In this document: one piece after another, positions 9,492 to 18,126 of the stretch | Layout: every line of letters starts with the position of its first letter | Numbering within the stretch: position 1 is the stretch's first letter | Assembly (NCBI RefSeq): GCF_030817535.1 | Contig: NZ_JAUSZL010000002.1 | Location: 5,642,001 to 5,706,000 of the forward strand | DNA: 64,000 bases | Direction: 5' to 3' | Source: Streptomyces sp. V3I8 | GTDB taxonomy: Bacteria; Actinomycetota; Actinomycetes; Streptomycetales; Streptomycetaceae | Program-made: the position numbers and the translations under genes | The notes under the pieces: model-generated | Seen by the model: only the letters and a program-made list of their open reading frames with translations | The model's database searches: none | Told to the model about the DNA's origin: nothing

Positions 9492-10004
9492 TTATGTAGC
9501 TGTGCCGAGCCAGGCGGCGAACGTCGGGAAGTCGGCTTCAGTGAGGCCCTTGGTCGGGTCGACACGATGAAGGAGTGACGGTCCAGCGTGCTGGGCCGTG
9601 ACCCATAGGCGGTCCATGTCGCTGATCTCGTCGTCGACCCAGATGAACGGCTGGCGGTCGGCCCACTCGACGAGATGGGGCGTCTTCCAGTGCAGGCCGT
9701 GCGGACCTGCGTCGTCGTGAGTGTCCGGCCACTGCACCACCGGCAGGCTCGGCAGACCGAGGCGTGGGGCGACCACCTCGTTCGCCTCTTCCGCCCATGT
9801 CGTCGCCCATACGAGATCGCAGCCCAGGGCCATGAGGTGCGGCCCGATTCCGGGGACGAGGCGATCGAGGAGCGGATTCGCCTGAGTGTTTGATGCGGCA
9901 GGGGTGGAGGCCGCGGCTTGCGGGCGGCCGGGCACTGAACCGAACGGGATCAGCGGACCGTCCACGTCGAGGAAGAGGATGGGGCGCTCTGATGCGCTTG
10001 TCAC
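9492..10004 (-). CDS. HAD-like hydrolase domain protein
   Basis: 170 aa. HAD motif I is present as FLDVDG (D13, D15). WATTW resembles motif II and FIWVDDE resembles motif IV with paired acidic residues. It lacks a cap domain, so it is a small HAD protein of the type found as accessory genes in Streptomyces. The substrate is unknown. It may be a phosphatase or nucleotidase-like enzyme. It converges with the GntR remnant, and nothing ties it to a pathway. Confidence 0.72.
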   Translation of the reverse strand: MTSASERPILFLDVDGPLIPFGSVPGRPQAAASTPAASNTQANPLLDRLVPGIGPHLMALGCDLVWATTWAEEANEVVAPRLGLPSLPVVQWPDTHDDAGPHGLHWKTPHLVEWADRQPFIWVDDEISDMDRLWVTAQHAGPSLLHRVDPTKGLTEADFPTFAAWLGTAT

Positions 10005-10244
10005 AGCGGCACGATAGCCCGGCGCAGGGTGGGGGAGATCCTCGTTCCTGGGTCGTTTCTGGGCTGCGCGAGGGCGACCGGGGTCGACAAATGGCGACCG
10101 GCGGTGACGGGCGAGCTGCAGGCGCTAGCGGTGAAATGCCAGGTCAGGTGGCCGCAACCGAACGCGTTTCCCCCGGGGGGTAGCCGTGCGGCAAGATGGG
10201 GTGTATCTGCCCACTGTCGATTTCAAGCGTCCGGACGGTTTCTC

Positions 10245-11909
10245 TTGGCTGAGTTCATTTACACCATGCGCAAGACGCGCAAGGCGCACGGCGACAAGGT
10301 GATTCTCGACGACGTCACCCTGAGCTTCCTGCCGGGTGCGAAGATCGGTGTGGTCGGACCGAACGGTGCCGGTAAGTCCACCGTTCTCAAGATCATGGCG
10401 GGCCTCGAGCAGCCCTCCAACGGTGACGCCTTCCTGACGCCCGGGTTCACCGTCGGCATCCTCATGCAGGAGCCGGAGCTGGACGAGACCAAGACGGTTC
10501 TGGAGAACGTCCAGGACGGCGCCGCCGAGCTCATGGGTAAGCTCAGCCGTTTCAACGAGGTCGCCGAGCTGATGGCGACCGACTACTCGGACGCGCTGCT
10601 GGACGAGATGGGCAAGCTCCAGGAAGACCTGGACCACTCCAACGCCTGGGACCTCGACGCGCAGCTGGAGCAGGCCATGGACGCGCTGGGCTGCCCGCCC
10701 GGCGACTGGCCGGTCACCACCCTCTCCGGTGGCGAGAAGCGCCGCGTCGCGCTCTGCAAGCTGCTGATCGAGGCCCCGGACCTGCTCCTCCTCGACGAGC
10801 CCACCAACCATCTCGACGCCGAGTCGGTGAACTGGCTGGAGCAGCACCTGTCGAAGTACGCGGGCTGCGTCATCGCCGTGACCCACGACCGGTACTTCCT
10901 CAACAACGTCGCCGAGTGGATCCTCGAACTCGACCGCGGCCGCGCGATCGCCTACGAGGGCAACTACTCCACGTACCTCGACAAGAAGTCGACCCGCCTC
11001 AAGGTCGAGGGCCGCAAGGACGAGAAGCGCGCCAAGCGGCTCAAGGAAGAGCTGGAGTGGGTCCGGTCCAACGCCAAGGGCCGGCAGACCAAGTCCAAGG
11101 CGCGTCTCGCCCGTTACGAGGAGATGGCGGCCGAGGCCGACAAGATGCGGAAGCTGGACTTCGAGGAGATCCAGATCCCGCCGGGCCCGCGTCTGGGCTC
11201 CGTCGTCGTCGAGGTCCAGAACCTCTCCAAGGCCTTCGGCGACAAGGTCCTCATCGAGGACCTGTCCTTCACCCTGCCGCGCAACGGCATCGTGGGCGTC
11301 ATCGGCCCGAACGGCGCAGGCAAGACCACGCTGTTCAAGATGATCCAGGGCCTGGAGACCCCGGACTCCGGCGCGATCAAGGTCGGCGAAACCGTCAAGA
11401 TCAGTTACGTGGACCAGAGCCGCGCCAGCATCGACCCCAAGAAGACGCTGTGGGCCGTCGTCTCCGACGAGCTCGACTACATCAACGTCGGCCAGGTCGA
11501 GATGCCCTCGCGGGCGTACGTCTCCGCCTTCGGCTTCAAGGGCCCGGACCAGCAGAAGCCCGCCGGTGTCCTCTCCGGCGGTGAGCGCAACCGCCTGAAC
11601 CTGGCGCTGACCCTCAAGGAGGGCGGCAACCTGCTGCTCCTCGACGAGCCCACCAACGACCTCGACGTGGAGACCCTGTCGTCGCTCGAGAACGCGCTGC
11701 TGGAGTTCCCGGGCGCGGCCGTGGTCATCTCCCACGACCGCTGGTTCCTGGACCGGGTCGCGACGCACATCCTCGCCTACGAGGGCGAGTCGAAGTGGTA
11801 CTGGTTCGAGGGCAACTTCGAGTCGTACGAGAAGAACAAGGTCGAGCGGCTCGGAGCGGACGCCGCGCGCCCGCACCGCGCCACCTACAAGAAGCTGACC
11901 CGGGGCTGA
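10245..11909 (+). CDS. ettA: Energy-dependent translational throttle protein EttA (ABC-F)
   Basis: 554 aa, very close to the E. coli EttA length. It is an ABC-F protein with two ATPase domains and no membrane region. Walker A GPNGAGKST occurs near residues 38-46 and again near 352-360. The signatures are LSGGEKRR and LSGGERNR, and both Walker B motifs read LLLLDEPTNH or LLLLDEPTND. Between them lies the Lys/Arg-rich P-site tRNA-interaction motif arm (around residues 240-300). EttA binds the ribosomal E site and gates the first peptide bond by ADP/ATP level. The TTG start at 10245 is set by homology of MAEFIYTM to the family N-terminus; the RBS is weak. Confidence 0.93.
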   Translation: MAEFIYTMRKTRKAHGDKVILDDVTLSFLPGAKIGVVGPNGAGKSTVLKIMAGLEQPSNGDAFLTPGFTVGILMQEPELDETKTVLENVQDGAAELMGKLSRFNEVAELMATDYSDALLDEMGKLQEDLDHSNAWDLDAQLEQAMDALGCPPGDWPVTTLSGGEKRRVALCKLLIEAPDLLLLDEPTNHLDAESVNWLEQHLSKYAGCVIAVTHDRYFLNNVAEWILELDRGRAIAYEGNYSTYLDKKSTRLKVEGRKDEKRAKRLKEELEWVRSNAKGRQTKSKARLARYEEMAAEADKMRKLDFEEIQIPPGPRLGSVVVEVQNLSKAFGDKVLIEDLSFTLPRNGIVGVIGPNGAGKTTLFKMIQGLETPDSGAIKVGETVKISYVDQSRASIDPKKTLWAVVSDELDYINVGQVEMPSRAYVSAFGFKGPDQQKPAGVLSGGERNRLNLALTLKEGGNLLLLDEPTNDLDVETLSSLENALLEFPGAAVVISHDRWFLDRVATHILAYEGESKWYWFEGNFESYEKNKVERLGADAARPHRATYKKLTRG

Positions 11910-11915
11910 TCTCTC

Positions 11916-12353
11916 TTGCGGCACATCTACCGCTGCCCGCTGCGCTGGGCGGACATGGACGCGTACGGCCACATCAACAACGTGGTCTTCCTCCGCTACC
12001 TGGAGGAGGCGCGCATCGACTTCCTGTTCCGCCCGGACAAGGATTTCCAGCAGGGGTCCGTGGTGGCACGCCATGAGATCGACTACAAGCAGCAGCTGGT
12101 CCACCGGCACACGCCGGTGGACATCGAGCTGTGGGTGACGCAGATCAGGGCGGCGTCGTTCACCGTCGCCTATGAGGTCAAGGACCCGGACCAGGTGTAC
12201 GTCCGGGCGCAGACGGTCATCGTGCCGTTCGACTTCGAGGCCCAGCGGCCGCGGCGTATCACCGCGGAGGAGCGCGAGTTCCTCGAGGAGTACACCGACG
12301 ACGCGGTCGAGAAGAGCGGCAAGACCGATCCGGCGGGGGCCGTCGCCGCATGA
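11916..12353 (+). CDS. Acyl-CoA thioesterase (4HBT hotdog fold)
   Basis: 145 aa. The N-terminal signature RWADMDAYGHINNVVFLRYLEEAR is typical of YbgC/FadM-type 4-hydroxybenzoyl-CoA thioesterase-like proteins, with D13/D15 near the catalytic position and GHINN forming the hotdog helix start. It likely hydrolyses an acyl-CoA or acyl-ACP. It starts with TTG 6 nt after the ettA stop and overlaps the next gene by 4 nt (ATGA), so the three genes form an operon. Confidence 0.85.
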   Translation: MRHIYRCPLRWADMDAYGHINNVVFLRYLEEARIDFLFRPDKDFQQGSVVARHEIDYKQQLVHRHTPVDIELWVTQIRAASFTVAYEVKDPDQVYVRAQTVIVPFDFEAQRPRRITAEEREFLEEYTDDAVEKSGKTDPAGAVAA

Positions 12354-13075
12354 CGGCCCTGCACCTGGCCGACGAGGGGGAGGCGGCGGATCTCGCCGCC
12401 TTCCTCGCCCGGCTGATCCACTACGACCGGGCGGCCGCGGTGCGGCTGCAGGCGACCGGGACGACGCTCGCGGTCTTCGGCCGGCCGCCGTCGTTCGAGG
12501 TGCTCGCGATCCGTACGGCACGGCTCGCCAAGCCGTACGAGGACGGGCTGGACCTCGGCCTCGACGTGACGGTCTCGGCCGGTGAGTTCCTGGAGTCCCT
12601 CGACGAGGCGGCGGCCACGGCGACCGTGCCCGCCCCTGTCACCGGACCGCCGTGGGCCGGTGTGCTGCCGCCGCGCGGCGGCTGGCGGTCCGAGCCGGGG
12701 CTGCCCGCGCCCGACGCGGTGCGCACGGCGGTGGCCGTGGTGGTCGCCGAGTTCCGGGCGCGCATGGACGAACTGGCGCCCGAGGAGCGTACGCGGGCCG
12801 CGCTCGACCGGATCGGGCGGGAGATCTGGTCCCGGCCGGTCGGGGACACCCCCCTGCCCGTCCGGGCCGCACACGCGGCCCAGTCGCTGGGATTCCTGCG
12901 GTCCGCGCGCGGCGCCGCACCCGACGTACCTGACACATCCGGTGCGTCCGGCGCATCCGGCGCGCCCGTGCTGCGGCTGCTCTCCTCAGGCGCGTGGCTC
13001 AGGCTGCGTACGCCGTACGGGTCGGTCGCCGTGCGCCGGGCGGGGCTCGGGGCGCTGGACGTCAGCGTGCGCTGA
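12350..13075 (+). CDS. Conserved hypothetical protein, 241 aa
   Basis: I cannot assign a function. The 241-aa product is soluble and Ala/Arg-rich; a helical N-terminal half (DEGEAADLAAFLARLIHYDR) precedes a Pro/Gly/Ala/Ser spacer near residues 195-205 and a short beta-rich end. Its ATG overlaps the thioesterase stop in an ATGA junction, which argues that it is real and translationally coupled to ettA and the thioesterase. Confidence 0.72.
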   Translation: MTALHLADEGEAADLAAFLARLIHYDRAAAVRLQATGTTLAVFGRPPSFEVLAIRTARLAKPYEDGLDLGLDVTVSAGEFLESLDEAAATATVPAPVTGPPWAGVLPPRGGWRSEPGLPAPDAVRTAVAVVVAEFRARMDELAPEERTRAALDRIGREIWSRPVGDTPLPVRAAHAAQSLGFLRSARGAAPDVPDTSGASGASGAPVLRLLSSGAWLRLRTPYGSVAVRRAGLGALDVSVR

Positions 13076-13310
13076 GCAGCAGGATGCGCCGCACCCCGCC
13101 CGGCCGCCTCTTCGGCCGGCCCGGCCGGCCCGGTCGAGCATCGCGTACTCGCGGCGGTCAGCAGCAGGCGGTGTGCCCGCACACGCAGGAGAACGAACCC
13201 CGTCACCCGGCCCCCCGGCCGTGTCGCCGGACATCCCGGATCTCCGGATCGCCGGATCTCCGGCGATGTTGTCAGAGGGAACGGGGTCCGGCCGAGACGG
13301 GAGCGGAGTT

Positions 13311-13344
13311 CGGCCGGCGCGCGATCCGGGTCGCGCGCCGGCCG
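13311..13344. terminator. Perfect 14-bp hairpin between convergent genes
   Basis: The arms cggccggcgcgcga and tcgcgcgccggccg around a 6-nt loop sit between the convergent 12350-13075 and globin genes. There is no T-tract, as is usual for Streptomyces terminators. Confidence 0.6.
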
Positions 13345-13364
13345 GTGGGGTCGGTGCTCCGGGC

Positions 13365-13778
13365 TCAGCCCTCTGTGTTCACCATCGAAGCCGCCGCGTA
13401 CGTCAGGTAGTTCCACAGGGTGTGCTCGTGCTCCTCGGAGAGACCGAGCTCGTCGACGGCGACCCGCATGTGCTTCAGCCAGGCGTCGTGCGCGGCGCGG
13501 TCGACCGCGAAGGGGGCGTGGCGCATCCGCAGCCGGGGGTGGCCGCGGTTGTCGCTGTACGTGGTCGGGCCGCCCCAGTACTGGATCAGGAACAGCGTGA
13601 AGCGGTCCTCGGCCGGGCCCAGATCCTCCTCGGGATACATGGGCCGCAGCAGCGGGTCCTCGGCGACACCCTCGTAGAACCGGTGCACCAGGCGCCGGAA
13701 GGTCTCCTCGCCGCCGACCTGCTCGTAGAAGGTCTGCTCCTGCAGCGTGCCGCGCCGTATCTCTTTCACACCGTCCAT
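13365..13778 (-). CDS. glbO: Group II truncated hemoglobin (GlbO type)
   Basis: 137 aa, the usual size for a 2-on-2 globin. The heme-binding proximal His is in RMRHAPF, a Tyr in RFYEGV is the likely B10 residue, and the Trp of HDAWLKHM corresponds to the G8 Trp of group II. The motif YWGGPTTYSDNRGHP is characteristic of TrHbO. It probably binds oxygen or NO for redox or nitrosative protection. ATG 13778 was chosen because MDGVKEIRRGTLQEQTFYEQ matches family N-termini better than the upstream in-frame start at 13820. Confidence 0.9.
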   Translation of the reverse strand: MDGVKEIRRGTLQEQTFYEQVGGEETFRRLVHRFYEGVAEDPLLRPMYPEEDLGPAEDRFTLFLIQYWGGPTTYSDNRGHPRLRMRHAPFAVDRAAHDAWLKHMRVAVDELGLSEEHEHTLWNYLTYAAASMVNTEG

Positions 13779-13882
13779 GGTCTCAGACCGACCGGCCGAG
13801 GACCGGAGGCTTAGGACCACCCGTCCCAGGTGCCTGCCTCCCGGCGCTCGCCTCCCGGACCGTCCCGCAGCACAGTGGAGGT

Positions 13883-14878
13883 ATGAGCGCGCGTGCCACC
13901 GGCCACGGGCCCGACGACCTCGCCGCCGCGGCGCGGGCGGCGCGGGCGGGACTGGTGCGCGAGATCGGCGCGAGCGGGGCCTGGGACGCCGACCCGGTCT
14001 GGCGGGCGGCCTTCGAGAGCGTCCCGCGCCATCTCTTCGTGCCGTACTACTACGTGGGCGTGATGGGCGGCTACGAGCGCAGATGGGGCGAGGACCCCCG
14101 CCCGCACCGGCGTGAGGAGTGGCTGCGCGGGGTGTACACGGACGTCCCGCTGGCCACGCGTGTGCGCGACGGCGAGCTGGTGTCGTCCAGCAGCCAGCCG
14201 TCCCTGATGGCGAAGATGCTGACCGAGCTCGCGGTACGGGACGGCGACGCGGTCCTGGAGATCGGCGCGGGCACCGGCTACAACGCGGCCCTGCTCTCGC
14301 ACCGGCTGGGCGAGGAGCTGGTCACCACGGTCGACCTGGACCCGGAGATCACCGAGTCCGCCCGGCGGCACCTGGCCGCGGCCGGTCACCGGCCGGCCGT
14401 CGTCACCGGTGACGGGGCGCGCGGCTGCCCGGAGCGCGCCCCCTTCGACCGGATCGTCGCGACCTGCACGCTCGGTTCGATCCCGCTCGCCTGGCTCGCC
14501 CAGTGCCGGCCCGGCGCCCGGATCCTCGCGCCGTTCGCCACCGGTCTCATCACCCTGCGGGTACGGGACGCCGGGCACGCCGAGGGCCGCTTCCTGCACA
14601 CCGCCGCCTACTTCGTGCCACTGCGCGGCGGCGCCCGGCCCGGACGCGAGGAACCGGACGCGGTCCTGGCGGGCCTGCCGCGCCGCGCCAGGGGGAGCGA
14701 ACTGTTCCGCTTCCTGCTGACCCTGACGGCGGGCCGCCTGTCGGTGGACGAGGCGTTCGCGCTGTGGGAGCGCGAGGGGATGCCGCCGCGCGAGCGGTAC
14801 GGGATCACGGTCGGCGACGGCCGCGCGTGGGCGTGGCTGGACGACCCCGCGGGGCCGTACGCCTGGCCGCTGCCGTAG
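13883..14878 (+). CDS. PCMT-like SAM-dependent methyltransferase
   Basis: 331 aa. It belongs to the protein-L-isoaspartate O-methyltransferase-like group of Streptomyces. SAM motif I is VLEIGAGTGYNAAL (about residues 127-140), followed by the acidic post-I strand TTVDLDPEI. The substrate loop SSSSQPSLMAKML is the PCMT hallmark before motif I. A C-terminal extension of about 100 residues is typical of the ATP-grasp-peptide or lanthipeptide-associated PCMT relatives, so the target may be a peptide rather than damaged Asp residues. No precursor peptide or ATP-grasp gene is adjacent. It is divergent from glbO. Confidence 0.78.
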   Translation: MSARATGHGPDDLAAAARAARAGLVREIGASGAWDADPVWRAAFESVPRHLFVPYYYVGVMGGYERRWGEDPRPHRREEWLRGVYTDVPLATRVRDGELVSSSSQPSLMAKMLTELAVRDGDAVLEIGAGTGYNAALLSHRLGEELVTTVDLDPEITESARRHLAAAGHRPAVVTGDGARGCPERAPFDRIVATCTLGSIPLAWLAQCRPGARILAPFATGLITLRVRDAGHAEGRFLHTAAYFVPLRGGARPGREEPDAVLAGLPRRARGSELFRFLLTLTAGRLSVDEAFALWEREGMPPRERYGITVGDGRAWAWLDDPAGPYAWPLP

Positions 14879-14899
14879 CCGGACCGGGGTCCCGGGTGT

Positions 14900-16468
14900 C
14901 TAGCCCCGCCGGATCGTGATCGTGGTCCAAGCGCCCACGTGCACCCGGTCGCCCTCCTGGAGCGGTACGGGGACGAAGGGCTGGATGGGCTCCTCGGCTC
15001 CGTTGACCGTGGTGCCGTTGGTGGAGTTCTGGTCGACGACCGCCCAGTTGCCGTCCGGCTGCTGGACGAGGACCGCGTGCTGGTGAGAGACGCCCGGGTC
15101 CTCCGGCGGCACCGACAGGTCGATGTCCGGGGTGTCGCCCGTGGAGTGGCGGCGGCGGCCGATCGTGATCTGGTTGCCGCTGAGCGGACGCTGCTGTTCC
15201 GGTGAGTACGCGGGCAGGTTCAGCCCCGCCGCCTCCGGCCCCGACCGCTGCATCATCGCCATGAAGTACTCACGGTCGGGTCCGATGGTGATGTTCCAGG
15301 CGGGCGGTTGTTGTTGCTGCTGGTATCCGGGGGGTCCCTGCGGCGAGCCGGGCTGCGGGTAGCCGTAGCCGCCGCCGGGTCCGGGCGGGCCGCCGGGAGT
15401 GCCGGGTGCCGGGGGCGAGATCACCCAGTCGTCCTCGCCGCCGCCGAAGGACGGGCCGCCCGGTGCCTGCGGGCGCCCGGTCTCCTGCGGGTACCCGGGC
15501 GGGGCGGGCGGACCGGTCTGCTGGAACCCCTGCGGGCCGCCGGGGCCGCCGGGGCCGCCCGGACCGCCGTACCCGCCCTGGTCGCCCTGCGTACCGGGAC
15601 CGCCGGGGCCGTTCGGTCCGCCGGGACCGCCGGGAGCACCAGGTCCACCGGGACCGTTCGGGCCACCGAACCCACCGGGGCCGTTCGGACCACCGGGGGC
15701 GCCGGGGCCGTTGGGGAAGCCGTATCCGCCCTGACCGCCTTGGCCGCCGGGACCGCCGCCCGGACCACCGGGCCCGCCGCCCGGACCGCCGTATCCACCC
15801 TGGCCGCCCTGGCCGCCGGGACCGCCCTGGCCACCGGGACGACCCTGGCCGCCGGGACCGCCGGGGCCCGTGCCGCCGCGGCCCGGCTGCTGCGGCACCT
15901 GTCGTGACGGGTCACCGGGGAAGCCCTGGGGGTCCTCGCCGTAGGGCGGGATCGGTTCCGCGGGCCGGTTCATCTGGGAGGGCCGGGAGCCCTGGTAGTC
16001 GAAACCGCCGTGGGTGGGACCCGACTGCCCGGGCGGCGGTGGCTGCTGCTGGAAGCGGAGCGCCGGGTTCTGCCCGCCGGGACCGGGACCCGGACCACCG
16101 GGACCCGGACCACCGGGACCCGGACCACCCGGGCCGGGGCCCGGGAGACGCGGCGCGGCCGGGGTGTACGAGGTCGCGGTGTTCGTCAGGAAGTTCCACC
16201 GGCACTCCTCGCAGAACGGCGCCCCGCCCTCACGCGGGGTACGGCACTGCGGGCACAGCTCCGCCTCGGGCGCCGAGTCGGGCACCGCGGAGAGGTGGGG
16301 GCGGCCGCCCTGGCCGGGCGGCGGCTGCGAACCGGGCGGGGGATAGCCGTAACCGGCCGCCGGGGGCGGCGGGGGAGGCGGCGGGGGCACGGCACCGGCC
16401 ATGCGGTGACCGCAGACCTCGCACCAGTCGTCGGAACCCGACTGGTGTCCGTTCGGGCAGGTCGGCAT
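14900..16468 (-). CDS. FHA-domain protein with zinc ribbons and Gly/Pro-rich linker
   Basis: 522 aa. Two small zinc ribbons open the protein (CPNGH...CEVCGH near residues 3-21 and CPQCRT...CEECRW near 90-110). A very long Gly-Pro-Gly/Gln collagen-like linker follows (about 130-390). The C-terminus is a forkhead-associated domain: [15 protein letters not shown] and [10 protein letters not shown] provide the phosphothreonine-binding Arg, Ser-x-x-His and Asn residues. It ends the sensor-kinase-phosphatase cluster and is the likely reader or substrate of the PknG-like kinase, comparable in role to GarA/OdhI. ATG 16468 has GGGGGAAG upstream. The linker length probably varies between strains. Confidence 0.85.
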   Translation of the reverse strand: MPTCPNGHQSGSDDWCEVCGHRMAGAVPPPPPPPPPAAGYGYPPPGSQPPPGQGGRPHLSAVPDSAPEAELCPQCRTPREGGAPFCEECRWNFLTNTATSYTPAAPRLPGPGPGGPGPGGPGPGGPGPGPGGQNPALRFQQQPPPPGQSGPTHGGFDYQGSRPSQMNRPAEPIPPYGEDPQGFPGDPSRQVPQQPGRGGTGPGGPGGQGRPGGQGGPGGQGGQGGYGGPGGGPGGPGGGPGGQGGQGGYGFPNGPGAPGGPNGPGGFGGPNGPGGPGAPGGPGGPNGPGGPGTQGDQGGYGGPGGPGGPGGPQGFQQTGPPAPPGYPQETGRPQAPGGPSFGGGEDDWVISPPAPGTPGGPPGPGGGYGYPQPGSPQGPPGYQQQQQPPAWNITIGPDREYFMAMMQRSGPEAAGLNLPAYSPEQQRPLSGNQITIGRRRHSTGDTPDIDLSVPPEDPGVSHQHAVLVQQPDGNWAVVDQNSTNGTTVNGAEEPIQPFVPVPLQEGDRVHVGAWTTITIRRG

Positions 16469-16572
16469 GTCGGCGCTTCCCCCTCTCCTCGTCCGGCCCG
16501 CAGTGGACCGTAAGTCGTGCAGAACCGCGTGCATGATGCTCGCGTACCGCTACGAACCGTGTACGTACCGCT

Positions 16573-17919
16573 CTACTTCTTCACACGAACAGTCTTCGTG
16601 GACCGGGTCTCGAGAGTCATCTCGTCGGCCTCCGTGACCTTCGCCTTCAATCGCACAGTACCCGCCGCGGCGTCGACCACGTCCACCACCTTCGCAAGCA
16701 GTTTCGCCGTATCCGCGTTTCCGGAGGCACTCGCGAGCTGAACCGCCCGCCCCAGTTTGGCCGTTGCCCCGTCCGCGTCCCCCGCTTTGCGTGCGTCCAG
16801 ACCCTGCTGGATGACTTGTGCCAGTTCCGCCTGACCCGTGTAGTGCGCGACCTGCGGGTTGATCGACGTGGACGCCGCCATGTCGTCGGTCCACACGGCC
16901 CGTACGAGCCCCTGTGCGCCCAGTGTCTGCGCGGTGCCGTCGCCCTGCGGGATCACCAGCGAGACCCGGGCGGCGAGCATCTCCTGCCCGAGGTCGGCCT
17001 CGGGGACCTCGACGCACACGTGGTAGTCGCGGGACTCGTCCCCCCAGGAACCGGTGGGGTAGTCCCCGGCCCGCGGACCCGCCTCGGTACGGCGGTCGGT
17101 CAGCTGCTCGACCGTCGGCGCGACCTGCTTGACGAACTTGATGGAGGTGCCGACCGGGGTCCACAGCCGCAGCGCCACGTCCGCGACCTCCTTGCCCATG
17201 GCCGTCTCCATCATCTGCGTGAAGTCGGCGGACAGGCCCGCCGGATCGGCCACGATGTCGGCGGTGCCGAGCAGCGCGGACGCGATGCCCGTGACTTCTT
17301 TCACCTCCCAGTCCGTGCCGACCCCCCGCGCGTCGGCGGTGAAGCGGCCGGCGGAGGCGTCCAGGGCCGCCTTCAGGTCCTCGGACGACTCGTGTTCGTT
17401 GCGGCCGTCGGTGAGCACGATGCCGTGCCGGATGGTGACGTCCGCCGAGGACAGCAGCCGGTCGGCCAGCCGCAGCCAGGTGCCGATCGCGGTGCCGCCG
17501 CCCGCGCTGAGCTTGCGCAGCGCCTGCTTCGCCTGGTCACGGGTGCGCGCGTCGGCCACCGCGAGGGCGCCGCCGCCCGGGTAGACCTCCTTGGCCACGT
17601 GCGTCCCGCCGATCACCGCGAAGTGCACGCCGTCGCGCAGTGCGTCGATCGCGGCGGCCGTCGCGTCCCTGGCGCCGCGCATCTTGGTCGGCGGATAGTC
17701 CATGGACCCGGAACAGTCGACCATGATCGCCACGGCCGCGTCCGGGCCCTGCCCCGGTGTGTACAGGTGGGGTGCCGCGACGGCGCTCCCCACGGTGCCG
17801 CCGCCGGTGGAGGTCACCGTCACGATCGCGTTGACCTCGCGGCCGCCCTCCGGCAGGTACTCGTTCTGGTAGACCTCCACCGAGAACTGCGGCACGTTCG
17901 ACTTCGAGAAATTGGCCAT
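16573..17919 (-). CDS. VWA-domain protein with MIDAS (TerY-like)
   Basis: 448 aa. A von Willebrand A domain spans about residues 60-250. The MIDAS is intact: D68-x-S70-x-S72 in MVDCSGSMD, Thr in GGTAIGTW and Asp in VLTDGRNEHES. A beta-rich middle and a helical C-terminus (AELAQVIQQGLDARKAGD) suggest a scaffold. No signal peptide, so cytoplasmic. VWA, PP2C and kinase genes together match the TerY-P triad described for tellurite/stress phosphorylation systems. ATG 17919 lies close after AGAAGG. It is 104 nt upstream of the FHA gene and 207 nt downstream of the phosphatase gene. Confidence 0.88.
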   Translation of the reverse strand: MANFSKSNVPQFSVEVYQNEYLPEGGREVNAIVTVTSTGGGTVGSAVAAPHLYTPGQGPDAAVAIMVDCSGSMDYPPTKMRGARDATAAAIDALRDGVHFAVIGGTHVAKEVYPGGGALAVADARTRDQAKQALRKLSAGGGTAIGTWLRLADRLLSSADVTIRHGIVLTDGRNEHESSEDLKAALDASAGRFTADARGVGTDWEVKEVTGIASALLGTADIVADPAGLSADFTQMMETAMGKEVADVALRLWTPVGTSIKFVKQVAPTVEQLTDRRTEAGPRAGDYPTGSWGDESRDYHVCVEVPEADLGQEMLAARVSLVIPQGDGTAQTLGAQGLVRAVWTDDMAASTSINPQVAHYTGQAELAQVIQQGLDARKAGDADGATAKLGRAVQLASASGNADTAKLLAKVVDVVDAAAGTVRLKAKVTEADEMTLETRSTKTVRVKK

Positions 17920-18126
17920 GCCTTCTCTGCTCCCCCTCAGGACTCCCACAGGACGTGGGTGATGTCGGTAGGCGGACCGGTCCCCTCCGGTCCTGACCGT
18001 CCCGAGGCCGCCGCGGCCCCTGCCGCCCCCACCGCCTCTGCCGTCCTTGTCGTCCCTGTCGCTTCTGTTGTCTCTGTTATCCCTGTTGCTTCTGTTGTCT
18101 CTACCTTTTCGTACCGCTTGGGCCTC

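Noticed and set aside
10125..12521. 798-codon frame opposite ettA
   Set aside because: Shadow of ettA, the thioesterase and the hypothetical gene; Leu/Val/Arg-rich with no family features.
15420..16200. CRISPR-like repeats
   Set aside because: The periodicity is codon-level Gly/Pro/Gln coding repeats inside the FHA gene, without unique spacers.
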